Shown: positions 51,519 to 59,147 of the stretch, in pieces
Layout of the letters: each line of letters opens with the position of its first letter
Position numbering within the stretch: the first letter of the stretch is position 1
Source: JAGIBJ01 sp032119795
GTDB lineage: Bacteria > Actinomycetota > Thermoleophilia > Solirubrobacterales > Solirubrobacteraceae
NCBI GenBank assembly: GCA_032119795.1
Contig: JAUMFO010000027.1
Location: forward strand, 1 to 64,000
Length of the DNA: 64,000 nucleotides
Reading direction: 5' to 3'
Program-made: the position numbers and the translations under genes
Notes under the pieces: generated by a model
Database searches by the model: none
What the model saw: only the letters and a program-made list of their open reading frames with translations
Told to the model about the DNA's origin: nothing

Positions 51519-51828
51519 CGGCGCTCACGATAGGGGCTGGGGGCGGGTGGTGGTAAGGGTCGGTTGCGGCGACGAGTCACTTGCCACCGGGCCTCGGCTG
51601 CAACGCGAGTCGTGTCCGCGCCAATGTCACGCCGTCGGGCGTTTGCGGACACCGCGCGCAGCCCTCTCGACGACCGATCAGATCTCCAGGGCAATGCGGA
51701 CGTCGACGAGCTCGAGGCCGCATCGGCGGTACTGCCTGCCCCGTGGACTTCACCATGAAGCCGTTCCGCGACTAACGAGCCGTCCGGCAGAGGATCGGTT
51801 GTCGGGGCGCGCACGGTGCGTGGAGGAA
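51519..51828. other. 310-bp intergenic region
   Basis: Contains the -10 of the receiver-flavoprotein gene at its left end. Otherwise I see no gene, strong hairpin or repeat. Short frames here lack support. Confidence 0.4.
51527..51532 (-). promoter_or_regulatory. -10 element TATCGT, leaderless start of the receiver-flavoprotein/kinase operon
   Basis: TATCGT on the minus strand, 8 nt before the ATG at 51518. Confidence 0.5.
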
Positions 51829-52176
51829 CTAAGAGAACCTCGCGACCGAACTGAGCCAGTCGTCCCACTGGGCCGGGTCGGCGGTCTGATCGTCTTCGAT
51901 TCCATCCCAAGTCATCCAGCTAACGAGCTCGGAAAGGTCCGGGAACTCCGACTGCGATGCCGACCTCTTCGGGACGCGCTCCTCAAGAAACGCACGGAGC
52001 GCGTCGAACGCCCTCCGCTCATCCGGGGCGCGTCCGGCCAGCTCGATCAGGCGGTCGAAAGCGGCAGCGTCCTCCGCCAGACTCCGACGTGCATCGATAA
52101 CCGACGATTCCGCACCGCGACCAATGAACTGATCAAGGAACTCCACGGCTCCAGACAACACCTCGGCATCAGTCAC
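51829..52176 (-). CDS. small acidic hypothetical protein
   Basis: A 115-residue acidic, mostly helical protein with no signal peptide or membrane segment. The C-terminal third has several Trp and Asp (ELVSWMTWDGIEDDQTADP). Its size and composition recall small immunity or regulatory proteins, but there is no toxin gene beside it, so this is not claimed. GTG start with TAGGCT 6 nt upstream gives good support for a real gene. Bases 52177-52412 upstream hold nothing recognisable. Confidence 0.65.
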   Translation of the reverse strand: MTDAEVLSGAVEFLDQFIGRGAESSVIDARRSLAEDAAAFDRLIELAGRAPDERRAFDALRAFLEERVPKRSASQSEFPDLSELVSWMTWDGIEDDQTADPAQWDDWLSSVARFS

Positions 52177-52182
52177 GAGCCC

Positions 52183-52188
52183 AGCCTA
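52183..52188 (-). promoter_or_regulatory. -10 element TAGGCT, leaderless start of the small acidic protein gene
   Basis: TAGGCT on the minus strand, 6 nt before the GTG at 52176. Confidence 0.45.
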
Positions 52189-52412
52189 AGCGCCCGGCGA
52201 CGGACCGTCCGCGAGACGATCGGAAAGCGAGACTCCAAATAGCGGCGCGAGAACGCAGCCATCTAGCGATCAACTCCACACCGCTTCGAAAGCTGTGGAT
52301 GTGATCGCTCGTTGGCCGGTCCCACGTTCCAGGACCCGCGGCCGACGCCTAGCGAGACGTTGATTTCGGACACGGGTTATGGACGCCACGACGAGGTCTT
52401 CACAGGCCTGAG

Positions 52413-52440
52413 CTGCGGCGACGTTCGTTCGTCGCCGCAG
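52413..52440. terminator. perfect 11-bp hairpin after the secreted domain protein gene
   Basis: CTGCGGCGACG-TTCGTT-CGTCGCCGCAG, 9 bp past the stop at 52450 of the minus-strand gene. Very stable, no T-run. Confidence 0.7.
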
Positions 52441-52449
52441 CGGTTGGTC

Positions 52450-53079
52450 CTACTCGAAGTCTGCGCTGAGCGGCTGACGGACCGTCTCACCGTTCGCGGT
52501 GACCCACGAAACCTCCGTGATCGCTGACTGGCCGGGCAGCGTGGCGACGGCAATGTTGCGGCCGGGGATGGCGCCCGCAGTCTGTCCATCAGCATTCTTC
52601 GCGCTGAAGGAGCTGATGCCGTCAGGCGTCAGCGCGGTCACCGAGGTTGACTTCGCGTCGCGGGTGAGCGTGAACATTGCCTTGTCGGGGTCTGGCTCGC
52701 CGATGCAGCTCACGCTGGCGTTGAGCGTGGCTCCGGCCAGTCTTGGAGTAATGCATACGGTTTTGCCGTCCGTGCCAAGGCCGACATCGACGACGACCTT
52801 GGCAGTTTCGACCCTGTAGGCGCGAACGATCTGCGGGAACGCCTTGAGGTCGGCCCCGGCGGGCAAAGCAAAGCTTGCCTTCGCGGGAGAGTCCAAGGCG
52901 GCGGACCCCAACCCGGCGAAAGTCGCCGTTGGATTGGCCGCCGCCGTGGCGGGATTTGCGCCCGTCGTGAGGACGGCTGCGCCGCCGGCACAGAGCCCGC
53001 CGAGGGCGAGGACTGCGACCGAGGCGCGCTTCGCGTGAACCCCGGACAGAGAATTGGTGAATGTAGTGCGAATGCTCAT
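52450..53079 (-). CDS. exported protein sharing a C-terminal domain with the ECF-linked membrane protein
   Basis: A 209-residue protein with an N-terminal export signal or membrane anchor (VAVLALGGLCAGGAAVL at about 21-38). The C-terminal part (about 80-209) aligns by eye with the membrane protein at 53683-54390: VDVGLGTDGKTVCI with VDVATDGQQLCF, LTPDGISSF with VPDGTSRVV, and NIAVATLPGQ..VSWVTANGE with NIAVAVLPEG..LGWTTPDGR. Two Cys in this domain may pair. The function is unknown. Its start lies 17 bp after the stop of the small secreted gene, so the two form one unit. ATG 53079 begins the signal; a longer reading is rejected. Confidence 0.78.
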   Translation of the reverse strand: MSIRTTFTNSLSGVHAKRASVAVLALGGLCAGGAAVLTTGANPATAAANPTATFAGLGSAALDSPAKASFALPAGADLKAFPQIVRAYRVETAKVVVDVGLGTDGKTVCITPRLAGATLNASVSCIGEPDPDKAMFTLTRDAKSTSVTALTPDGISSFSAKNADGQTAGAIPGRNIAVATLPGQSAITEVSWVTANGETVRQPLSADFE

Positions 53080-53095
53080 GTCAGTGACCAGTGGG

Positions 53096-53497
53096 CTAGG
53101 TGGTGGCGTAGCCGCTAAGCGCGTTCGAGCCGTTGTAGCCACTCCACGAGACGTATGCCCGCGAGTCAGGCGTGGTCGATGTGTGGAGAGTGAAGTGGTT
53201 CGACCCGCTACCGAGGCAATGGCCGCTCTGACTCGATCGCAGGTTGCCGGCCAACGTGACTGCCTTGGCGCAGATTTCGGGCAGGCCCCCTGATGGGCCC
53301 GTGACCTGAACTCCGTACCAGGGATTGTAGGTCGTTCCCTGGTTGTCGTAACAACGGACATCGTTCGAGACCGGGTTGCACGCCTTCGGGCTTGAACTTG
53401 GATTCCACTGATGGCTGTACGCACTGGCACCCGATGCGCAGCAAAGACTCGCCGCAAGGGCGACAAATGACACCCTCGTAAACTTCAAAGCACTCAT
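53096..53497 (-). CDS. small secreted hypothetical protein
   Basis: A 133-residue exported protein: signal peptide 1-26 (VSFVALAASLCCASGASAYS), then a mature domain rich in Ser, Asn, Gly and aromatic residues with four Cys (KACNPVSNDVRCYDNQ, EICAKA, GHCLG), consistent with a small disulfide-bonded extracellular protein. No known motif. GGGAGAG 7 nt before the ATG gives a strong ribosome-binding site. It heads a two-gene unit with the exported domain protein. Its upstream region is unusually AT-rich. Confidence 0.72.
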   Translation of the reverse strand: MSALKFTRVSFVALAASLCCASGASAYSHQWNPSSSPKACNPVSNDVRCYDNQGTTYNPWYGVQVTGPSGGLPEICAKAVTLAGNLRSSQSGHCLGSGSNHFTLHTSTTPDSRAYVSWSGYNGSNALSGYATT

Positions 53498-53682
53498 ACT
53501 CGCTCTCCCATGATTCGCACGCGGCGGCGCCACGTGCGCCGAGAACGTATCGCACGAACCTATACATATGGAGTGGGATCTAGATGTAGCGTTAACGCGC
53601 CATATGTTGTCACGTGATAGGTCGATAAACGTACGCGCAGCGGGAACCGCTCTGTGCGACTCATGCGCATTTGGTCGAAGTG
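53498..53682 (-). promoter_or_regulatory. AT-rich promoter region with several short palindromes
   Basis: Within about 70 bp lie CATATG (53565-53570), GCGTTAACGC (53589-53598), CATATG (53601-53606) and TCACGTGA (53610-53617), in sequence far less GC-rich than its surroundings. It sits between the ECF operon and the secreted genes, so it may carry the promoter recognised by that sigma factor. I could not define clear -35/-10 boxes. Confidence 0.4.
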
Positions 53683-54390
53683 TTATCTCGATGTGATCCG
53701 GGCTTGCTCCCCGGGCGTTTGGATGAAGCTGCGGCCGTCCGGGGTCGTCCAGCCAAGACCCGCGACACCGCCCTCGGGTAGCACTGCGACCGCGATGTTG
53801 TCGTCGATCTGGGCGACAATCTCCTCGCCGCTCGTGCTGGTTACGACGACCCTTGAGGTGCCGTCAGGAACGATGGCCATCAGGTAGGTGCGTGACCCCG
53901 CGATTCCAGAGGAGAAGGGGATCGCGTCGGCCGGGATAGGCAAGGCGACGCAGTCCAGACCGGTTAGTCGCGTGACTCCCGCGCTATGCCCCGAGAAACA
54001 CAACTGCTGGCCGTCGGTTGCAACGTCCACCTGGATCCCGTCGCGCGTCGTCGTTAGGCCTCGGACCTGACTTCCCTGTAGGGGTCGGCGAGCCTGGCCG
54101 CCACCGTCGGATCCGAACCGGTCCAGGATTCCAAGAACGCTCGACACGGCGGGCGCGTCGGGTCGGGACCTGGAGTCCAGCGAGTTCGTTGTGGTCGTGA
54201 CCACAACGGCAGCGGTAGCAGTTCCGACGAAAGCGGTCGCAATCAGTGCGATAGGCAGCGGCTTTGCGACGAGGCGACTGGAACGCGAACGCCAGGTGGG
54301 CCGTGGGGGGGTGCTTTGCAGGTGCGTGGCGGCTTCGTGAAGCTGGACGCGAATTCGCTCGAGTGGCGGCGGAAGTGGCGTTTCGGGCAT
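53683..54390 (-). CDS. single-pass membrane protein coupled to the ECF sigma factor (possible anti-sigma)
   Basis: A 235-residue protein: a cytoplasmic N-terminus of about 45 residues (LERIRVQLHEAATHLQ), one membrane helix (LPIALIATAFVGTATAAVVV) and an external domain of about 165 residues. The ATG overlaps the sigma factor stop by one base (TGATG), so the two are co-translated. The position suggests an anti-sigma factor, although no zinc-binding anti-sigma motif (HxxxCxxC) is present in the short cytoplasmic part. The external domain resembles that of the exported protein at 52450-53079, which could therefore be a ligand, decoy or target. Confidence 0.75.
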   Translation of the reverse strand: MPETPLPPPLERIRVQLHEAATHLQSTPPRPTWRSRSSRLVAKPLPIALIATAFVGTATAAVVVTTTTNSLDSRSRPDAPAVSSVLGILDRFGSDGGGQARRPLQGSQVRGLTTTRDGIQVDVATDGQQLCFSGHSAGVTRLTGLDCVALPIPADAIPFSSGIAGSRTYLMAIVPDGTSRVVVTSTSGEEIVAQIDDNIAVAVLPEGGVAGLGWTTPDGRSFIQTPGEQARITSR

Positions 54391-54935
54391 CAGATCTGTG
54401 CCTCCGCTAGGTAGGTTCGAAGGTTCTGCAGGCCACGGTGGACCCTTTGGCGCGCGGCCTGTTCGCTACAGCCGCTCTGGCGCGCGATTACGATGTATGG
54501 CTCGTCGAACAGGACTCGACGGCGCACGGCGTGACTCTGTTCACTGGGCAGCTGGCTCAGGGCAGCATCAATCGAAAGCTCGACGTGTCGATCGACGGCG
54601 TCAAGCTCCTCGTCGGTGACCGAGATGCGCTCCATCCCGAGGCGACGGCGAGCGCCATCAGCGACTCGTTCCCTGCGGGCCTCATCTGCCAGCAGGTTAC
54701 GGGCGATCCCGAGCAACCACGCGACGACTGGTCCACGCCGCGCCACGTACTGCCCACGCGCTGCGAGTGCCCGCGCGAACGTCTCCGCTACGGCGTCGAT
54801 GGCGTTCTCTCGGTGACGCACTCGGCGCATGACGAACGCGGTCACGATGTCAACGTGACGCAGATAGAGAGCTTCGAAGTCGGCCGGATCACCGCTGGCC
54901 AGCAGTTGCGCATCGGTTGGAGAGAGTTCGCCCAT
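54390..54935 (-). CDS. ECF-type RNA polymerase sigma factor
   Basis: A 181-residue sigma-70 family factor. Region 2 is at about 18-85 (DFEALYLRHVDIVTAFVMRR, DAVAETFARALAARGQY, VVAWLLGIARNLLADEARR) and region 4 at about 120-175 (LSQLPSEQSHAVRRRVLFDE, IARQSGCSEQAARQRVHRGL). No region 3, as in ECF sigmas. It forms an operon with the membrane protein and probably drives the secreted genes downstream. The start is uncertain by 2 codons: AGAGG favours ATG 54935 over ATG 54938 or TTG 54941. Confidence 0.9.
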   Translation of the reverse strand: MGELSPTDAQLLASGDPADFEALYLRHVDIVTAFVMRRVRHRENAIDAVAETFARALAARGQYVARRGPVVAWLLGIARNLLADEARRERVADGARRRLGMERISVTDEELDAVDRHVELSIDAALSQLPSEQSHAVRRRVLFDEPYIVIARQSGCSEQAARQRVHRGLQNLRTYLAEAQI

Positions 54936-54941
54936 CATCAA

Positions 54942-55472
54942 CCTCTACGTGGCTGCGTCGTCGACGTGACAGGCAAAGGTGCCTGCTGCTGCACTCTCTC
55001 AGCCCTGCGGCCCATCCTGGTCCCGTCTTGGCGCGACTTGGGCAGCGAGAACCACGGGCCGCTGGTCGTCGCTAGGAGCTCGGAACCAACCCGCGATGTA
55101 GGCGGCCGGCTCCTCCGGCCGGACTCCAGGCCGCTGAGGCGCAGAGCATCGCGGCGCCGATCTCTCCCCGCGCGTAGGTCGGGCTTCCGAACTCGCCGGT
55201 CGTCTCGCCGCGCTTGCCTTGCCGAGATCTCAACTTGGACTGAATGCCGAGTTCTATCTGTGCCCCCAAGCCCTAGGCCGCGTCCGCGCCCGGCCTCGGA
55301 GCCAACCCAGACCCGGGCAAAGAGCGATCACGTCCGCACGAAAGTCGTCGGCCAAAGCGGGCGAATGTCCGCGCATTCCCCTGACCCAAAGCGACCTCCA
55401 ACGGAGAACCCGCGGTGCGACGCCTGTTCGCGTCCGCTCAGAGCGGAGTTCTGGCCGCGGTACTCTCGGGCG
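54942..55472. other. 531-bp divergent intergenic region
   Basis: Lies between the ECF operon (minus) and the unknown-family gene (plus). It has a small hairpin GGCCGG-CTCCT-CCGGCC at 55104-55120 and the -10 at 55461. I see no credible gene: frames open across it belong to the neighbours' shadows. Confidence 0.45.
55461..55466 (+). promoter_or_regulatory. -10 element TACTCT, leaderless start
   Basis: TACTCT 6 nt before the ATG at 55473. Confidence 0.45.
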
Positions 55473-56438
55473 ATGCCTGCCAAGCCGGATCCGAGCGTCG
55501 AGGACGAGGGGTGGGAGGAACACGGCGGAGTCAGCGCGCATGCCTGGCGGTCGCAGGCCCAAGCCGATGCCGTGCAGGAGAAAGTCGGTCCGTACCTCGA
55601 TAAGCATCGCCTGGCGATGGCCGGGCGCTGGCTGGACTGGGACGGCGACGACGCGACGTTCGTGGTCGCGTTTACCGAGGACGTTGATCGTCACCGCGCC
55701 GCTCTCGAGCCGCTCGGCGCGCGCGTCGTGTTTCGCCGGCATCCTGAGAGCCAGCTCGAGGCCATCGCTGAGGAACTCTTCGCCGTCGCTGAGGAGGTCA
55801 ACGGCGTCGTCGCACTCGCCACTTGGGCCGACCCCATCCAAGGCAAGGCGTTTGTCGAGGCCGTCACGCAGGAGCCCGACCGCCTGCGAGCCGAACTCGC
55901 AGCGAAGTATGGGGAGCTCGCCGAGCTGGTGTGGCTCGGGCCCGACGAGTCGGTGAGCCGCACGGTGGCGTTCGACGCGTACGTGATCGACGACGATGAC
56001 CGCACGTTGACCGTCGGCTGGAACGGCGGAGCTCCCGAGCCCGAGCCACTTGTCATCGAGGAGTCGAGCGATAGCATTGTGGTCACCGCGAGCGAGCTGA
56101 CCCCGGTCGGTGCAGTCCCCGCATACGGCATGCGGCGCACGGCGACCGCAAGGCTTGAGCTACCGCTCGCGGGGCGCAGCGTCATCGATGCCTCGACCGG
56201 CCGAGCGATCGCGCGCGGCCACGTCGCGCACTGGCACGAACAGGGGACGGAGTTCACCGAGCGGAACGAACCCGTGCTTCAGGACGCCATCGATCTCGTC
56301 ACAAAGGGAGCCGACGCCGACGCCCTCAAGCTGTTCGCGGAGCTCGCCGCAAGCCGGCCAGAAGTCTTCGACGATCCCGTCGTCGCACGCAAGCGACGGC
56401 TGGCCGAACTGCGCCTAAAGAGAACGGCTGGCCCCTGA
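55473..56438 (+). CDS. unknown protein, paralogue of the gene at 58355-59083
   Basis: A 321-residue acidic cytoplasmic protein. No known domain. The stretch from about 65 to 250 aligns by eye with the protein encoded at 58355-59083: VVAFTEDVDRHRAALEPLG with VMAFTGDLAPHRAALATLA, QLEAIAEELFAVAEEVNGV with ELEALVPAVEALAHEVAGV, LVIEESSDSIVVTAS with LVIEETAEAVSVSVK, LPLAGRSVIDASTG with SPLAGRRVIDAIGG. The last 60 residues (LVTKGADADALKLFAELAAS) are an added helical tail. The ATG is fixed by the leaderless promoter; the long in-frame extension upstream is antisense to the sigma factor gene. Confidence 0.75.
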   Translation: MPAKPDPSVEDEGWEEHGGVSAHAWRSQAQADAVQEKVGPYLDKHRLAMAGRWLDWDGDDATFVVAFTEDVDRHRAALEPLGARVVFRRHPESQLEAIAEELFAVAEEVNGVVALATWADPIQGKAFVEAVTQEPDRLRAELAAKYGELAELVWLGPDESVSRTVAFDAYVIDDDDRTLTVGWNGGAPEPEPLVIEESSDSIVVTASELTPVGAVPAYGMRRTATARLELPLAGRSVIDASTGRAIARGHVAHWHEQGTEFTERNEPVLQDAIDLVTKGADADALKLFAELAASRPEVFDDPVVARKRRLAELRLKRTAGP

Positions 56439-56618
56439 GGTTGCACCGCCTGCGGAGGCAGCAAAGTGGCCGGCGTCCCGAAGGTCGTGATCGCACGCCG
56501 ATCGAGCTGCCGATTTCGGGGCCCACGCCGGCAAGATGCCGCGCGGCCGATCACGGTGGACCATGCCCTCGCCCTGGTGGTCGCTGCTGGCACGCTAAAC
56601 CGCTACTAAGTCAACTGG

Positions 56619-57008
56619 TCAGGGCTCGAGCCAATGATCCAGCCCCATGGCCACCGCTACGGTGACCACCACGCCGATGAGCCAAACCAGGGCGATGAAC
56701 CCTACGTGTTTGCCGTCAAGTTCAGCCAAGGCGTAGTGCGTCGCGCCCGCAAGCGCAAACATCGCCACGAAGGTTTCCATTGCGCGCTCGGCGATGGGCG
56801 CTCGCATTGCGCGAAAGACGAAGGTCAATATGAAGCCGAAGAACGCGACCATTCCAAAGCCAAAACCAACCGCTTTGAACCACGACTCAGCTTCAGATTT
56901 CTCTCCCTGGGTCCCCAGCAGGGCTCCGATTCCGAACAATGCGACGGTCCCGAGACCAACTGCGACTGCGTGAGTCGCCCGATGTTTCGCAAACTCCTTC
57001 GTTGTCAT
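56619..57008 (-). CDS. small hypothetical membrane protein (4 TM)
   Basis: A 129-residue protein with four hydrophobic helices (VAVGLGTVALFGIGALLG, AVGFGFGMVAFFGFILTFVF, FVAMFALAGATHYALAEL, FIALVWLIGVVVTVAVAMGL). No family recognised. AGGGA lies 8 nt before the ATG. The gene is isolated; 56439-56618 contains nothing clear. Confidence 0.65.
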   Translation of the reverse strand: MTTKEFAKHRATHAVAVGLGTVALFGIGALLGTQGEKSEAESWFKAVGFGFGMVAFFGFILTFVFRAMRAPIAERAMETFVAMFALAGATHYALAELDGKHVGFIALVWLIGVVVTVAVAMGLDHWLEP

Positions 57009-57508
57009 GAGCGAGTCCCTGCGTCGCCGCGGTGATCCGCGGTGAGGCCCTCTCTCCGTGCGCTGTCGAGGGCCTGGCGCAGCTCGCCGGCAGTCGGTGT
57101 TGGAGTCGGCTCCGTAGCGGTTTCCATAGATCGGTTCTACCGCCTGCGCAGGGCGGCGTCGACCGCCGCAACCGAAACGCCAACGCGGTTTGGAACCGCC
57201 ACCGATCGGGACGCCACCCTCGTGGTGCGCGAGGCATCCAGCGCGCTGGAGCCCTCCAAGCGAAAGCAATGATCAACTACGGTGGCCGTCGTAGTCAAGG
57301 CTGGCGAGGACCTCACTATCGAGGGCGCATCCACGTCTTCGGCGCTAGCTGGCACGGGACCTAAAAGGCAAGAGCGCTCTGGGAGTCTGAGTCTCGCGTG
57401 GCTGAGAACGCGACGACGGCCCCAGGCATCCCCGCGGACGTCCGGTGTGTGCCTAAGACTCCGAGGCCGTGAGTCTGGCCATTCTTGATTACACGGGCGT
57501 GGCGCGTC
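57009..57508. other. 500-bp divergent intergenic region
   Basis: Between two small membrane protein genes reading outward. Contains a direct repeat of CACCGCGG (reverse strand) near 57025-57045. No credible gene, promoter or strong hairpin was found. Confidence 0.35.
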
Positions 57509-58222
57509 GTGTCGAGCGCTGACCTTCTTGCCGAGTTGTTCCTCCTCATCGGGAACGCCCGACTGGTCGTCGCCGCCACAGCGCCGTCGGAAACCGTGCA
57601 GTACGCCCAAGTGGCGACCCCGTTCGTGGCGATGGCGGCCGTCGCAGCGACGGTGTGGGGACTCTCCCGAGCGGGTAAACAGCAAAACGCCGCATTGGCT
57701 GCTTCGCAGAGAAACCACGACGAGGCGCTCAGCGCCGCTGACGACGCGCGTTATCGCGAGGCCACCCGAGAAGCAGTCGCCGCCACAATCGCCGCCTTCC
57801 ATTCCCAGATCGAGGCGCTACGCGCTCTCGTGGTCTGGATGCCTGCGTACAACGACATCGTTGGCCAAGTAATCATGGGGCCCACGCCGCCGGAAGGCGC
57901 CAACAAAGTGGTTGAGGCGTATCGCCCGTTCTACGAGGCCGCTAGGTCCGCGGAATCTGAATCGAGGGTCCGAATGGCCCTTTCGCAGATGTATTTTGCG
58001 CGCGGCAGCGAGATAGGTGATGCCACCGTACGCGCATACCACGCCATCTTGGACGCCCGACAGGGAGTGATTGCGGTCACTCACGTAGACGAACTCACCG
58101 AAATGAACATCCGGCTCGACAAAGCCCGCGAGGCCCTTCAGGGACTCGCCGCCACCGTAGGAGCCGCTTACCGCCCTGACCGCCAGGAGACGGCCCTCCC
58201 GCCCTGGTGGTTTGGAGTATAG
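57509..58222 (+). CDS. hypothetical membrane-anchored protein
   Basis: A 237-residue protein with two N-terminal hydrophobic segments (LLAELFLLIGNARLVVAAT, VATPFVAMAAVAATVWGLS) and then a long, mostly helical, probably cytoplasmic region (QRNHDEALSAADDARYREAT onward, Ala/Glu/Arg-rich, possible coiled coil). No domain recognised. The start is unsure: GTG 57509 used, TTG 57485 also in frame. Third-position GC is lower here than in neighbouring genes, which may mean recent acquisition. Confidence 0.6.
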   Translation: MSSADLLAELFLLIGNARLVVAATAPSETVQYAQVATPFVAMAAVAATVWGLSRAGKQQNAALAASQRNHDEALSAADDARYREATREAVAATIAAFHSQIEALRALVVWMPAYNDIVGQVIMGPTPPEGANKVVEAYRPFYEAARSAESESRVRMALSQMYFARGSEIGDATVRAYHAILDARQGVIAVTHVDELTEMNIRLDKAREALQGLAATVGAAYRPDRQETALPPWWFGV

Positions 58223-58354
58223 GCCCGGCGCTAGGGCAGTTCAGAAGCGCGAAGTCGGTCGAGAGCTGAACCTCGACCGAGGAGCGCATAAGGGCCATGC
58301 GGGCATCAGAACACACGGTCCGGGAGACCCTGATGCCGCAAGCGCCGGCCGTCG

Positions 58355-59083
58355 CTAGGACGCCTCAAGCCCGGAGCGCCGACCCTCGAGACGCTCCTCG
58401 CCGCCAATGGCGTCGATGACCCGTCGCCCCGCGAGCGGCGAAGCAAGACGACCCGTCACCTCATGGCCCACGCCGACGGCGGCGGAAATGCCGTTGTAGC
58501 GCTCGAGCTTCACGCTGACCGACACGGCCTCAGCGGTCTCCTCGATGACGAGTTCCTGCCGTCGCTCGTCCATCCCGCCCGAATACATCACCGTGAGCTG
58601 CGCGCCGGATCCGTCGACGGCCCAAGACGTGAAGCCACACTCGGCTGCGCGCCACTCCTCGGTCGCGACAACCTCAAGCTCAACGCGGTCGCCAAACGTG
58701 TTCGCCAGCATCATCTCGAGTTCGTTCGCTCGAGCCGTGATCACGCTGAGCACCGCCCGGTTGTGCATCGGATTCACCCAGGCGCCTTGGACGTTCACGC
58801 CCGCAACCTCGTGGGCCAGCGCCTCGACGGCCGGCACGAGGGCCTCTAGCTCTGCCTGGTTGTAGCGAGCCTGGGCCACGTGAATATGCGGCGCCAACGT
58901 GGCGAGCGCTGCGCGGTGCGGAGCTAGGTCACCGGTGAACGCCATCACGTCCTGGCCTTCGTCACCGCGCCACGCCCCGGCGAACGTGTCGGCGTTCTCT
59001 GACTCGTAGACCATGTCCGGGCCAGGGCCGATGAGGGCCTCGAACGCCCTCTGCTCTTTGCGTCGTCGCCGCGAACTCCTCAC
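58355..59083 (-). CDS. unknown protein, paralogue of the gene at 55473-56438
   Basis: A 242-residue protein sharing about 180 residues with the 55473-56438 product (see motifs there). It has a shorter, basic N-terminus (RSSRRRRKEQRAFEALIG) and lacks the helical tail. In the shared region both have VNPMHNRAVLSVI/ADPIQGKAFVEAV and the terminal PLAGRRVIDAI. No signal or membrane segment. The GTG start is supported by TACGCT 6 nt upstream. The two copies lie 2 kb apart in opposite directions and are clearly diverged, so the duplication is old. Confidence 0.75.
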   Translation of the reverse strand: MRSSRRRRKEQRAFEALIGPGPDMVYESENADTFAGAWRGDEGQDVMAFTGDLAPHRAALATLAPHIHVAQARYNQAELEALVPAVEALAHEVAGVNVQGAWVNPMHNRAVLSVITARANELEMMLANTFGDRVELEVVATEEWRAAECGFTSWAVDGSGAQLTVMYSGGMDERRQELVIEETAEAVSVSVKLERYNGISAAVGVGHEVTGRLASPLAGRRVIDAIGGEERLEGRRSGLEAS

Positions 59084-59089
59084 CGTGCC

Positions 59090-59095
59090 AGCGTA
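59090..59095 (-). promoter_or_regulatory. -10 element TACGCT, leaderless start
   Basis: TACGCT on the minus strand, 6 nt before the GTG at 59083. Confidence 0.45.
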
Positions 59096-59135
59096 GACGC
59101 GAGGATTCCTGATGGGCGCCTTATCCAGCCCCGTT

Positions 59136-59141
59136 TACGAT
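59136..59141 (+). promoter_or_regulatory. -10 element TACGAT, leaderless start of the PhoD-like gene
   Basis: TACGAT 6 nt before the ATG at 59148. Confidence 0.5.
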
Positions 59142-59147
59142 CCGCCT

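Noticed and set aside
54438..55472. Long N-terminal extension of the unknown-family protein
   Set aside because: It lies antisense to the sigma factor gene and in non-coding sequence. The start at 55473 has a -10 element and begins the conserved region.
57042..57364. Small genes in 57009-57508
   Set aside because: Frames are short, overlap each other on both strands, lack ribosome-binding sites or -10 elements and encode Arg/Ser-rich sequence.
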